Below, piece after piece: positions 6,898 to 15,084 of a DNA stretch of 64,000 nucleotides. A program made the position numbers and the translations under genes. The notes under the pieces are model-generated. The model searched no databases. It saw nothing but the letters and a program-made list of their open reading frames with translations, and was not told the DNA's origin. The stretch is from contig NZ_CP060388.1 of NCBI RefSeq assembly GCF_014280435.1, forward strand, positions 4,248,001-4,312,000, read 5' to 3'. Every line of letters starts with the position of its first letter. Within the stretch, counting starts at the first letter, position 1. The DNA is from Sphingobium sp. KCTC 72723. Lineage in GTDB: Bacteria; Pseudomonadota; Alphaproteobacteria; Sphingomonadales; Sphingomonadaceae.

Positions 6898-8310
6898 TCA
6901 CACCCGCCGGAACGGGAAGGGCGCGGCCGTCCGTTCATAACTGTGCAGGTCCAGCGCGCGGGTGACGGGCGGCAGGGCGCGGTCGGGGCAGGCGCGGCGT
7001 TCGCACAGGTGACAGGTCGGGCCGACCTCCGTTGCTTCATCCTTGTCCATGTCGATGCCGTCGGCATGGGCGATGCGCCCGCCATGCTTGGCCTCGCACC
7101 CCAGCGCGATCACGGATCGACTGCGTGCGTCCGGCGCGTTGCGGGGCAGCGCCATTGCCAGTGTGACGAAGCGGCGGCCGTCCAGCGTCTCGATCAGTTG
7201 CGATTCGACCCGGTCCACCGTGCGGGCGTCCTGCGCGTCCCAGCGGGGGCAGGGGCTGCCGTAGCGGGCGAAGGGCCAGGCTTCGCCATCGAACCGTTTG
7301 GACACGATGCCCGCCCGGTCCATCTTGACCATGAAGAAGGGGATGCCGCGCGCGCCGGTGCGATTGAGGCTGGTCAGGCGATGGGCCAGTTGTTCGGTCG
7401 ACACGCCGAAGCGGTCGCGCAGCAGCGGCAGGTCGTGGCGGCTGTGTTCGGCGGCCTGGCGGAAACGGTCATAGGGCATGACCAATGCGGCGGCGGCATA
7501 GTTGGTCAGCGCGATGGTGGCGAGGCGGCGGCTGTCCTCGTCCGGCGGACTGGCGCGCGCGACCTGCGCGGCGATGGCTTCGGCCAGTTCCTGCGCGCAC
7601 AGATGATAGGCGATGGCGAACAGCCGCCCGGACGCAGGCAGCCGTTCGCTAAGCATCAGGCGGCGGCGGTGCATGTCATAATGGCGCAGCGTTCCGGCCA
7701 ATATGTCGGCGCGCACGACCTGAACGGCCATGCCATGCCGGTCCTTCAAGCGGGCGCGCAATTCGGCCTGGAGCAGGGCGGGGTCGTCGCTCATGGATGC
7801 AGCGATGCTTTCCGCGCCTGCGTCGATTTCCGCGAAATGATTGCCCGCGCGCGCGATGGCTTCGCGCAGCCAGTCGACCGGGGCAACCAGCGGGGCGGGA
7901 CCACGATCCCCCGCCAGCGATTCGCCGGGCAGGCGGCGCAGGTCGGCCAGCGCGCGGTAGAAACGGGCAATCGCTTCGCTGACGCCGGGATAATTTTCGG
8001 CGACTTCCAGCACTTCGTCGCGGGCAATGCCGATGTCGCGCACCAGCGCGTCGGACAATATTTCGCCCAGTTCATGGGCGCCGCCCTCCACCGGGGACGC
8101 GGTGAAGTCACGAATGTCGATGTCATAGGTATTGGCCAAGCGCAGCAGCATCTGCGCGGTCAATGGCCGCTGGTTGCGCTCCAGATGGTTGAGATAGCTG
8201 GGGGAAACGCCCAGCTCCTCGGCCATGCGGGTCTGGTTCAGGCCCAGTTCGCGGCGCAGCACGCGCAGCTTGGGGCCAAGATAGAGTTTGCGGTCGGTCA
8301 GCTCTGCCAT
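6898..8310 (-). CDS. XRE-family ScfR-like transcriptional regulator (DUF2083)
   Basis: A 470-aa DNA-binding regulator. An N-terminal HTH_3 domain spans about residues 8-65 (LRVLRRELGLNQTRMAEELG then SPSYLNHLERNQRPLT). A central DUF955/IrrE-like region follows; its usual HExxH site appears as HLCAQE, so peptidase activity is unlikely. The C-terminal DUF2083 domain contains CPRWD and the cysteine cluster CHLCERRACPDRA. Relatives (ScfR/RamB type) control short-chain fatty-acid, propionate or glyoxylate metabolism and may sense acyl-CoA. No metabolic target lies beside it here. A 15-bp palindrome 11 bp upstream of the start could be its own operator. Confidence 0.88.
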   Translation of the reverse strand: MAELTDRKLYLGPKLRVLRRELGLNQTRMAEELGVSPSYLNHLERNQRPLTAQMLLRLANTYDIDIRDFTASPVEGGAHELGEILSDALVRDIGIARDEVLEVAENYPGVSEAIARFYRALADLRRLPGESLAGDRGPAPLVAPVDWLREAIARAGNHFAEIDAGAESIAASMSDDPALLQAELRARLKDRHGMAVQVVRADILAGTLRHYDMHRRRLMLSERLPASGRLFAIAYHLCAQELAEAIAAQVARASPPDEDSRRLATIALTNYAAAALVMPYDRFRQAAEHSRHDLPLLRDRFGVSTEQLAHRLTSLNRTGARGIPFFMVKMDRAGIVSKRFDGEAWPFARYGSPCPRWDAQDARTVDRVESQLIETLDGRRFVTLAMALPRNAPDARSRSVIALGCEAKHGGRIAHADGIDMDKDEATEVGPTCHLCERRACPDRALPPVTRALDLHSYERTAAPFPFRRV

Positions 8311-8320
8311 ATAGTCATAA

Positions 8321-8335
8321 TGTCATAGAATGACA
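8321..8335. promoter_or_regulatory. Palindrome upstream of ScfR-like gene, possible autoregulatory operator
   Basis: Perfect inverted repeat TGTCAT-AGA-ATGACA located 11-25 bp upstream of the regulator's start codon. A partial second copy (ATGACAT) lies near 8353-8359. The position fits autorepression; the binding protein is not shown. Confidence 0.4.
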
Positions 8336-8449
8336 GTTATACCAAATCCTATCATGACATGCGGCCACCAATCGTCCTTCGCAAACGCGAATCTATGTCT
8401 ATGTCGGTGTCTATCAGCCGCACCGACGGCGCAACGAAAGGACAGGATC

Positions 8450-8635
8450 ATGACCACCCAGACCATGGATGACACCACCGGCCATCCCCAGCCCGCCCGT
8501 TCGCGCGCGGTGTTCTCGCCCGAAGATTTCGGCCTGATCCGCACGGCCATTGCCCATTATCTGCGCGAGGTTCAGGACCAGCCTGAATCGGTCAAATATG
8601 CCAATCTCTATCACCGCCTCGGCCGGGTGGCGTAA
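8450..8635 (+). CDS. Small conserved-looking protein, unknown function
   Basis: A 61-aa protein. The ATG at 8450 is preceded by AAAGGACAGGATC, a strong ribosome binding site, which supports translation. An unstructured head (MTTQTMDDTTGHPQPARSR) precedes a predicted helical part (FGLIRTAIAHYLREVQDQ) and a short tail ending YHRLGRVA. No membrane segment or metal motif is visible. It is divergent from the ScfR-like regulator, sharing a 139-bp intergenic region, so it may be that regulator's target. I do not recognise a family. Confidence 0.65.
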   Translation: MTTQTMDDTTGHPQPARSRAVFSPEDFGLIRTAIAHYLREVQDQPESVKYANLYHRLGRVA

Positions 8636-8660
8636 TCTGGCTTCAGCATAACTGAAGCAA

Positions 8661-8743
8661 GCCCGCACCGGCCCTTTCCCCACCCGACCGCCCACAGAAT
8701 ATCCTGAATAGGCGGTCGGGTGGGGGAGAGGGCCGGTGCGGGC
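8661..8743. repeat. Long inverted repeat, family copy A
   Basis: Arms of about 32 nt (left CCCGCACCGGCCCTTTCCCC then ACCCGACCGCC; right GGCGGTCGGG through GGCCGGTGCGGG) around a loop containing AGAATATCCTGAAT. It lies between the 61-aa gene and the end of pit. The loop sequence recurs inverted in copy C, so this is a dispersed element and not just a terminator. Confidence 0.85.
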
Positions 8744-8750
8744 CTTCCGA

Positions 8751-9752
8751 TCAAAAAAGAAGAGTCAGCCAGTAAAAGCCTGCGCCGATCGCGGCGGCGG
8801 CGGGCAGAGTGACGACCCAGGCGACGACGATGCTGGATGCGACGTTCCACCGCACCGCCGACAGTCGCCGTGACGCGCCCACGCCCACGATCGCGCCAGT
8901 GATGGTGTGGGTGGTGGACACCGGAATGCCCAGATGGGTCGCCAGGAACAGGGTGATCGCGCCGCCGGTTTCCGCGCAGAAGCCCTGCGCCGGGGTCAGC
9001 CGGGTGATTTTCGACCCCATGGTGTGGACGATTTTCCACCCGCCCAGCAAGGTGCCGACGCCCATTGCCGCCTGACAGGACAGCACGACCCAGAAGGGAA
9101 CGTGAAACTCCCCCTGCAACATGCCCTGCGAATAGAGCAGCACCGCGATGATCCCCATCGTCTTTTGTGCGTCATTGCCGCCATGGCCCAGCGAATAAAG
9201 CGACGCGGACACCAGTTGCAGCTTGCGGAATACCCGGTCCGCGCCCTGCGGCGTGAAGCGGCGGAAGATCCAGCTGATCAACAATACCAAAAGCAGCGCC
9301 AGCATGAGGCCGATGGCGGGCGACATGACGATCGCCGCGCTGGTCTTGAACACGCCGCTCCATACCACCGCGCCAAGCCCCGCCTTGGCCGTGCCTGCGC
9401 CCAGCAGGCCGCCGATCAGCGCGTGGCTGGACGAGGACGGGATGCCCAGCCCCCAGGTGATGAGGTTCCAGACGATTGCCCCCATCAGCGCGCCGAATAT
9501 GACTTGGGGCGTGATGATGCTGGCTTCGACAATGCCCTTCCCCACGGTTTCGGCGACATGCAGGCCAAAGAAGAGGAAGGCGATGAAGTTGAAGAAGGCG
9601 GCCCAGGCGACCGCATATTGCGGTTTCAGCACGCGCGTCGACACGATCGTGGCGATGGAGTTCGCCGCGTCGTGCAGGCCGTTGAGAAAATCGAAGGCCA
9701 GCGCGACGCCGATCAGTGCGACCAGCAGCGGAAAGGCGATATGGGCTTCCAT
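8751..9752 (-). CDS. pit: Low-affinity inorganic phosphate transporter (Pit family)
   Basis: A 333-aa polytopic inner-membrane protein. The first PiT repeat carries FDFLNGLHDAANSIATIVST (about residues 20-39) and WGLGIPSSSSHALIGGLLGAG. The second carries SLGHGGNDAQKTMGII and GIPVSTTHTITGAIVGVG. These two GxNDxA-type and PxSxTH-type signatures define PiT symporters, which take up metal-phosphate with protons. About ten hydrophobic segments are visible. It is shorter than E. coli PitA (499 aa) but normal for the alphaproteobacterial form. It lies 24 bp after the DUF47 gene, its usual partner. Confidence 0.93.
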   Translation of the reverse strand: MEAHIAFPLLVALIGVALAFDFLNGLHDAANSIATIVSTRVLKPQYAVAWAAFFNFIAFLFFGLHVAETVGKGIVEASIITPQVIFGALMGAIVWNLITWGLGIPSSSSHALIGGLLGAGTAKAGLGAVVWSGVFKTSAAIVMSPAIGLMLALLLVLLISWIFRRFTPQGADRVFRKLQLVSASLYSLGHGGNDAQKTMGIIAVLLYSQGMLQGEFHVPFWVVLSCQAAMGVGTLLGGWKIVHTMGSKITRLTPAQGFCAETGGAITLFLATHLGIPVSTTHTITGAIVGVGASRRLSAVRWNVASSIVVAWVVTLPAAAAIGAGFYWLTLLF

Positions 9753-9776
9753 GGGATCTATCCGGTTCCGGCAGGA

Positions 9777-10421
9777 TCAGGCGTGGTCGATGACCAGGCC
9801 GGAAATTTCGTTGGCGACATCCTCGAACCGGTCAGTGACCTTTTCCAGATGGGAATAGATTTCGTTGCCGACGATGAAGTCCATCGGATTGCCCAGCCGC
9901 GCCTGCGCATAGAGCGCCTTCAGCCCCGATTCGTGCAGCGTGTCGGCATGACCTTCCAGCTTCACCAGCCGCTCGGTCAATTCATGCAGCCGCGTGGCGT
10001 TGAGGTTAAGCGAGCGCAGCAGCGGCATGGCTTCGGCGGTGATGCGCGCACATTCCACGATGATGGCGCTCATATCCTGCATCTGCGCTGAAAATTCGGT
10101 GACTTCGAACAGGGCGATCGCCTTGGCGGTCTGGTTCATCTGGTCGATGGCGTCGTCCATCACACCGATCAGGCCAGTGATGGCACTGCGGTCGAAGGGG
10201 GTGACGAAGATGCGGCGCACGTCCTGCAACACTTCGCGGATGATGTCGTCCGCCTCATGTTCGCGGTCCGAAATGGTCTTGATATGGTCGGCCATGTCGG
10301 GACCGCCCTTGAGCAGGCGGGCGAGCGCGTCGGCACCGGCCACCAATGTGACAGTGTGCGCTTCGAACTGTTCGAAAAAGCGGCCCTGTTTGGGCATCAG
10401 CGCATGAAACCAGCTGAACAT
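9777..10421 (-). CDS. DUF47/PhoU-like accessory protein of the Pit transporter
   Basis: A 214-aa, mostly helical cytoplasmic protein of the DUF47 (PhoU-related) family. It starts MFSWFHALMPKQGRFFEQF and has the family block HEADDIIREVLQDVRRIFVTPFDR. Proteins of this family are nearly always encoded next to pit and are thought to regulate phosphate uptake. The ATG at 10421 has its own strong site GAAAGGACGG 4 to 6 nt upstream. Unusually, the upstream NUDIX reading frame runs into this gene in frame without a stop, so a longer fused product is also possible (see the 9777-10892 entry). Confidence 0.9.
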   Translation of the reverse strand: MFSWFHALMPKQGRFFEQFEAHTVTLVAGADALARLLKGGPDMADHIKTISDREHEADDIIREVLQDVRRIFVTPFDRSAITGLIGVMDDAIDQMNQTAKAIALFEVTEFSAQMQDMSAIIVECARITAEAMPLLRSLNLNATRLHELTERLVKLEGHADTLHESGLKALYAQARLGNPMDFIVGNEIYSHLEKVTDRFEDVANEISGLVIDHA

Positions 10422-10892
10422 AGCCGTCCTTTCATTTTGTTTATCTCTGAACCACAGCAGCATCGCAATGAACCGACCCGGCTGGCGGGGCGGTTCGCGG
10501 AAGGCGGCTATGATGGCCTGAAGATCGGGTTCGTCGACCGCGCTTGCAGCGTCGCGCACGGAAAACCAGCGCAATTCCCGCTGCCCCTTTTCGGGCCAGT
10601 GCGCCAACTGGCCCGTGACCGCGAGCGGGAATACTTCCACCGTGGCTTCGCGGGCGTTGCCGTTGCGCTTGCGCTTGTCGTAACGGTAGCGGCCAAGGGA
10701 CGCGGGGCAGGCAATGCCGTGGATGCCCGCTTCCTCATAGGCTTCCAGTTCGGCGGCGCGGTGGCCCGACAGCCCCTTGATCCGGTTGCCCTTGGGAATC
10801 ACCCAGCGGCCGGTATCGCGCGATGTGATCAGCAGGATCTGCATCGCGCCATCGGCACTGGTGGTATAGGGCAGGGCGGCGATCTGACGCAT
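9777..10892 (-). CDS. NUDIX hydrolase domain open in frame with DUF47 (possible 371-aa fusion)
   Basis: From ATG at 10892 (AGGGTG upstream) the first about 140 residues form a NUDIX domain: SRDTGRWVIPKGN, then a Nudix box ending ELEAYEEAGIHG that keeps the metal-binding Glu pair but has Leu where the box usually has Arg. It ends near DEPDLQAIIAAF, after which about 25 residues lead straight into the DUF47 start at residue 158. No stop codon separates them. Stand-alone NUDIX proteins of this type are about 145-160 aa, so either this is a real fusion with an internal start for DUF47, or a stop codon has been lost. Substrate unknown; the family includes diphosphoinositol-polyphosphate and nucleotide hydrolases. 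Confidence 0.7.
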   Translation of the reverse strand: MRQIAALPYTTSADGAMQILLITSRDTGRWVIPKGNRIKGLSGHRAAELEAYEEAGIHGIACPASLGRYRYDKRKRNGNAREATVEVFPLAVTGQLAHWPEKGQRELRWFSVRDAASAVDEPDLQAIIAAFREPPRQPGRFIAMLLWFRDKQNERTAMFSWFHALMPKQGRFFEQFEAHTVTLVAGADALARLLKGGPDMADHIKTISDREHEADDIIREVLQDVRRIFVTPFDRSAITGLIGVMDDAIDQMNQTAKAIALFEVTEFSAQMQDMSAIIVECARITAEAMPLLRSLNLNATRLHELTERLVKLEGHADTLHESGLKALYAQARLGNPMDFIVGNEIYSHLEKVTDRFEDVANEISGLVIDHA

Positions 10893-10980
10893 CGCTGCAC
10901 CCTGTAACGATATTGTCACAATGTGCAATCGGGGCGGTATCGCACCGCCCCCGATCCGAGTCGCATTCTGTTTTGGAAGC

Positions 10981-11063
10981 ACGGTTCCGGCCCGCTCCCC
11001 CGCCCAGCCACCCGACAGTATGACTCTGGATCGGGTGGTTGGGCGAGGAAGCGCGCCGGAACG
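10981..11063. repeat. Long inverted repeat, family copy B (diverged)
   Basis: Imperfect inverted repeat with left arm GTTCCGGCCCGCTCCCCCGC-CCAGCCACCCGA and right arm TCGGGTGGTTGGGCGAGGAA-GCGCGCCGGAAC, around the loop CAGTATGACTCTGGA. It sits between the start of the NUDIX gene and the end of the TonB receptor gene. Arms match copies A, C and D in plan but carry more mismatches. Confidence 0.7.
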
Positions 11064-11068
11064 TCCCG

Positions 11069-13207
11069 TTACAGCGAAAAGCGCGCCGTTACGCGGATGT
11101 CGCGGCCCGCTAGCGGGGCGAAGTCCTTGAGGACGCTGGCATGACGGCGGGCGTCCACGTCGAAGATATTATTGGCCGACAGCATCAATGTGGTGCGGTC
11201 ATTGCCCCTGAACGGCTTGATCGAGAGGGATGCGTTGACCATCGTATAGCCATTGGTCGTGGTTTCCGACGCGGCGATGCGATCCTGATCGAACACATGC
11301 TCCACTTCGCCGCGCAGGCTCAGCCGGTCGCCCTGCGCTTCCAGTCCGCCCAGCAGACGCAGCGGCGGGATGCGCGGCGCAGGGCCGCTGCCCTTGATCG
11401 TGGCGCGGACATAATCGGCCACGCCGTCGAAATTGATCGCATAGCTGCCGACCTGCGCCAGCTTGAGCGTGGCTTCCGCCTCGAACCCGTAATAGCGTGC
11501 GTCCGCCTGCGCATAGGCGTAGCAGGGAAATTCCAGGTCCGCGCCGCCATTGGCCCCCTGACACACGCTGTCGGCGACGATCGCGTCGTAGATATAGCCG
11601 TTGAACCAGTTGTGATAGGCGGCCAGGCTGATGCTGTACCCTTCGCCCTTGCCGCGCAGCGTGGCTTCGACGCCCCAGCTTTTTTCCTTGGTAAAATCGG
11701 GATCGCCCAGTTCGAACGCCTGCGTTCCGGCATGATTGCCGCGCGCGAACAATTCTTCCGCCGATGGCGCGCGTTCGCTGCGTGAGGCGTTCAGGCCGAT
11801 GCGCCAGCCCGGCACGACCGCCTGGCTGATGCCGAGCGACCCGGACAGCGCGTTGAAGCTGCGCCGCGCCCCTCCGGTGAACAGGTCCGCATCGGCATTG
11901 GCCGACAGGTCGGTATGTTCGTAACGCGCGCCAGCCTCTAGCCGGATGTCGCCCAGATCCAGCGATTGCAGAGTGAACAGGCCCAACTGGTTGGTTTCAT
12001 TCTTGGGCAGGAATTTCTCTTCCCCGATCGCCTGAAAGCGGCGGGTGAAAAATTGCGCGCCGAACGCGCCGTCCCATCCGCCCCGGCGGGACTGGATGAA
12101 TTCCAGCCGGCTTTCCATCGACTGGTTGTAGAAGGTGGTGCCGACTTCGCCCGATGGTTCGATTTCCTGATGCTGGTAATCGGCCCAGCCCGCGCGCAGG
12201 CGGATGGTGTCGAGGAAGCCGCCATTGGTCGCGATTTCGCCGCGCAGGTCGGCGCGGGTCTGGCGCATGGCCAGCGTTACATCCTCATGGCTGTGGCCTT
12301 CCTCTTCCCCCGCATGATCGTCCGACAGGTCGAAGCGTGCTGGCACGCCATAGCGATTGTCGGTGTGGGAGACGGAGATGCCCAGGCTGCCGCGATCGTT
12401 GATATAGGCAAAGCCGCCCGCGACTTCCCATGTCTCCGCCGCCGTATTGGGCAGCTTGCCTTTCAACTGGCCGTCCGCCCGCACTTCGGCGTCGTCCGAC
12501 GCAGCGGCGATGGCGCGCAGCGGTTTGGACAGGATATAGCTGCCGGTGCGCTGGTCGTCGCTGCGGTTGTAGCTGCCGTCCAGATGGATGACGAAATTCT
12601 CGCTCAAGGGCGCTTCGATTTCGCCGCCGACGGTGCGTTCGTTCGCGGCGCTGCCATAGGTGGCGATGCCTTCGACATGGATGGGTTCGTCCGGCACGCG
12701 GCGCGGGATGCGGCTGTCGATGACATTGACCACGCCGCCGATGGCGGACGATCCATAAAGTAGGGCGGCAGGGCCACGCAGCACTTCGATCCGGTCGGCA
12801 GTCAGCGGGTTGATGGCGACGGCATGATCGACCGAGGTGTTCGACACGTCGAAGCTGCCGATACCGTCGGTCAGGATGCGGACCCGCTCCCCCTGAAAGC
12901 CGCGCAATATGGGGCGCGATGCGTTGGGACCGAAGGAGGTAGAGGAAACGCCGGGCTGCCGCGCCAGCGTTTCGCCGATGGTGGAGCGCAGTTCGCGCGT
13001 CAGCTTGTCCCCGGTGACGACGGTGGTGCCGGATAATATGTCGCCCTGCCGCCGGGGGATGAGCGCAGTGACGACGATGTCGGCGCGATTGTCATGATAG
13101 GCGCTCTGGTCGGCCTCGTCGGCAGGTGCCGTCTGGGCCATGACGGGCAGGGCGATGGAGAGCGCACACAGGGCGCAACCGGCGCGAAGCGACAGCGAGA
13201 GAGACAT
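11069..13207 (-). CDS. TonB-dependent receptor, ZnuD-like (putative zinc uptake)
   Basis: A 712-aa outer-membrane receptor. Residues 1-24 form a Sec signal peptide (LRAGCALCALSIALPVMAQ). The plug domain contains the TonB-box-like ADIVVTAL, then GETLARQPGVSS and IEVLRGPAALLYGSSAIGGV. The barrel ends in Phe-Ser-Leu, close to the usual terminal aromatic. A loop near residue 300 reads DDHAGEEEGHSHED, a His/acid-rich metal-binding stretch like that of ZnuD-type zinc receptors. ATG 13207 was chosen because the signal peptide begins there; an in-frame GTG at 13252 would add 15 residues. A 17-bp palindrome upstream resembles a Zur box. Substrate assignment is inference. Confidence 0.85.
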   Translation of the reverse strand: MSLSLSLRAGCALCALSIALPVMAQTAPADEADQSAYHDNRADIVVTALIPRRQGDILSGTTVVTGDKLTRELRSTIGETLARQPGVSSTSFGPNASRPILRGFQGERVRILTDGIGSFDVSNTSVDHAVAINPLTADRIEVLRGPAALLYGSSAIGGVVNVIDSRIPRRVPDEPIHVEGIATYGSAANERTVGGEIEAPLSENFVIHLDGSYNRSDDQRTGSYILSKPLRAIAAASDDAEVRADGQLKGKLPNTAAETWEVAGGFAYINDRGSLGISVSHTDNRYGVPARFDLSDDHAGEEEGHSHEDVTLAMRQTRADLRGEIATNGGFLDTIRLRAGWADYQHQEIEPSGEVGTTFYNQSMESRLEFIQSRRGGWDGAFGAQFFTRRFQAIGEEKFLPKNETNQLGLFTLQSLDLGDIRLEAGARYEHTDLSANADADLFTGGARRSFNALSGSLGISQAVVPGWRIGLNASRSERAPSAEELFARGNHAGTQAFELGDPDFTKEKSWGVEATLRGKGEGYSISLAAYHNWFNGYIYDAIVADSVCQGANGGADLEFPCYAYAQADARYYGFEAEATLKLAQVGSYAINFDGVADYVRATIKGSGPAPRIPPLRLLGGLEAQGDRLSLRGEVEHVFDQDRIAASETTTNGYTMVNASLSIKPFRGNDRTTLMLSANNIFDVDARRHASVLKDFAPLAGRDIRVTARFSL

Positions 13208-13244
13208 AGGTGGCGGATACCCTGAAATGATGCGAATGAGACTG

Positions 13245-13261
13245 TGTAACACGATGTTACA
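13245..13261. promoter_or_regulatory. Zur/Fur-like operator palindrome upstream of the TonB receptor
   Basis: Perfect 7-bp arms TGTAACA-CGA-TGTTACA, 38 bp upstream of the chosen start codon. Fur-superfamily repressors bind palindromes of this layout, and Zur sites contain TGTTA/TAACA halves. The regulator itself is not in the window. Confidence 0.5.
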
Positions 13262-13315
13262 TCATATCAACTTCCGTTCGTCGCTTTTTTGCCGCGCTGC
13301 GTCATAAAAGGGCGA

Positions 13316-14236
13316 TTAGAGGAACAGAAATTTCGCCAATGCCTCGACTGCGGGGGTTTCTGCCGCGCGGGGGCCAAGCGCCTGCCGGATTTCGACGGCG
13401 GGCAGCGGCATGTCGAGCGCCAGCCGCCTGATACCATCCATCCGCCCCAGATCGCGCGCCAGCGGGCCGAAGGCTGCAAAGATGCCTGCGCCTTCGCGCA
13501 GTGCGGCAAGAATCGCGAACATATTGTCGCTTTCCAGTGCGACGGGACCAGTGTCGGCGCGGCCCCGGACGAGGGCAGCTTCAATGATGGCGCGCATGGC
13601 ATTGCTGCGGTCCAGCGCGAGGGCGGGCGTGATGGCAATGTCGGCGCGCGATACGACGTCGGCGCGGGCAAGCGGATGATTGGTCCCGGCATAGAGGCTG
13701 ACAGGTTCCGACCAGCCATAGCGGGACGGGAGGTCGGCCGGTTCCTCCAGCGCGTAGAAATAGGCGATGTCGGCACGGCCGGACTGCAAGGCGCGCGCCG
13801 CATCCGCTGATGAAAGGACGTGCAGGTCGAGCGCGATAGCGATGTCGTCATTTGCAGCTTCGAACGTAGACAGTGCGTCCTGCACCTGGCCGAATACCTG
13901 GGCGGGGGCGGCCAGGGTGATCGTCTGGCGCGGGGATGCGGGGGCAGGTACGGGGACCGGCAGGGTAGGGGGATCGACCTGGACCGCGTCCCAATCTTCC
14001 GGTGCGTCCTGCGACAACAGCGTCATCGCCTGCGCCGTCTTGCGCCCGGCAGGGGTCAGCCGCGCCGCGCCGGTCAGATCGTCGAACAGACGATAGCCCA
14101 GTCGCATTTCCAGCGAGGCCATATCGCGCGCGATCTGATCTACCGACACGCCCATGTCACTGGCGCAGCGCGTGATGCTGCCTGCCGCCACCATCTGCGC
14201 GAATATGTCCAGCTGGCGCAGGGAGGGGGTATCCAT
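13316..14236 (-). CDS. LysR-family transcriptional regulator
   Basis: A 306-aa regulator. The winged HTH occupies about residues 1-60 (LRQLDIFAQMVAAGSITRCA then LEMRLGYRLFDDLTGAARLT). A linker rich in Pro and Ala at about residues 85-103 leads to the LysR substrate-binding domain (QTITLAAPAQVFGQVQDAL, later GREGAG-like EGAGIFAAFGPLAR). The ATG at 14236 was taken because the HTH follows at the normal distance; upstream in-frame codons add an unlikely Pro/Ser-rich leader. It is transcribed in the same direction as the TonB receptor, 108 bp upstream of that gene's start. Effector and targets unknown. Confidence 0.85.
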   Translation of the reverse strand: MDTPSLRQLDIFAQMVAAGSITRCASDMGVSVDQIARDMASLEMRLGYRLFDDLTGAARLTPAGRKTAQAMTLLSQDAPEDWDAVQVDPPTLPVPVPAPASPRQTITLAAPAQVFGQVQDALSTFEAANDDIAIALDLHVLSSADAARALQSGRADIAYFYALEEPADLPSRYGWSEPVSLYAGTNHPLARADVVSRADIAITPALALDRSNAMRAIIEAALVRGRADTGPVALESDNMFAILAALREGAGIFAAFGPLARDLGRMDGIRRLALDMPLPAVEIRQALGPRAAETPAVEALAKFLFL

Positions 14237-14288
14237 CCCGGCGTGATAGAGGAAATGCGGGGCCGGGTTAAGGGGCGATCTTCGCGCG

Positions 14289-15044
14289 TTATCGGCGAGT
14301 GGCGACGATCGCATAGCCCAGGCTGTCGTCTTTGGAACCAAGCCCAAGCGCCATGCTGAGATGGGCCATCAGCAGGAAGACAAGAGTGACGGGGAGCAAC
14401 GGCAGCAGCAGCGGCCATTGGACGAGCATGTAGCGCGATGGTCGCACCATGCGCATGGCCAGCACGATCAGCTTGTTGGCGATGACGGCAATGTCGTTGC
14501 CGCGCTCCGTGATTTGGACGTTGGCGAATGTGCCGAACATCCGCGCCAGCGCGTAGCGGGAGAAGCGGTGGAAATCATAGGGCGCGTAATGCACTCGCGC
14601 GGAAAAGGGGACAGTCGCGATCAGGGTGCCGCCCGGTTTCAGCACCCGCTCCATTTCCGCGATCAGCGCGGCAGGTTCGGGCGCATGTTCCAGCACTTCG
14701 GTACACAGGACCGTATCGAAACTGGCGTCGGGGAAGGGAATATATGCGCCGTCGAAGGGAACGACTTCTGCATTGCCCGCCATGCTGAAGGCGCTGGCCT
14801 GCGGCACGTCTATGCCGGTGTAGCGCACCGATGGCGGCAGCAGGCGGCGATAGGGCATTTCGCCGCACCCCACGTCGAGCAGGTCGCCGCGCAGCGGGGC
14901 AAGGCGGGGTTTGAGGAAGGACCAGATGGTGCCGAGTTGCAGGTCGATGAGGCAGCGCAGGGCAAAGAGGATGCGCGAGAGCATGGACGCATCGAACCGC
15001 ACCGGGATCGGGCGGAAATGTTCGCTGTCGGTCGATGCGGTCAT
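14289..15044 (-). CDS. Class I SAM-dependent methyltransferase
   Basis: A 251-aa protein with a Rossmann-type SAM site: motif I LLDVGCGEMPYRRLLP (about residues 56-71), an acidic residue at GIDVP, and motif post-I FDTVLCTEVLEHAPEP. The C-terminal 40 residues are hydrophobic (PLLLPLLPVTLVFLLMAHLS), suggesting membrane association. Such enzymes often modify lipid-linked or surface sugars. ATG 15044 is favoured over 15059 because GGAAG lies 9 nt before it. It follows a second methyltransferase gene by 40 bp on the same strand, and both are divergent from the transketolase-rfb genes. Confidence 0.85.
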   Translation of the reverse strand: MTASTDSEHFRPIPVRFDASMLSRILFALRCLIDLQLGTIWSFLKPRLAPLRGDLLDVGCGEMPYRRLLPPSVRYTGIDVPQASAFSMAGNAEVVPFDGAYIPFPDASFDTVLCTEVLEHAPEPAALIAEMERVLKPGGTLIATVPFSARVHYAPYDFHRFSRYALARMFGTFANVQITERGNDIAVIANKLIVLAMRMVRPSRYMLVQWPLLLPLLPVTLVFLLMAHLSMALGLGSKDDSLGYAIVATRR

Positions 15045-15084
15045 GCGCCGCACTTCCATCGCGATAGAGGGGCAGGCACTGCGA

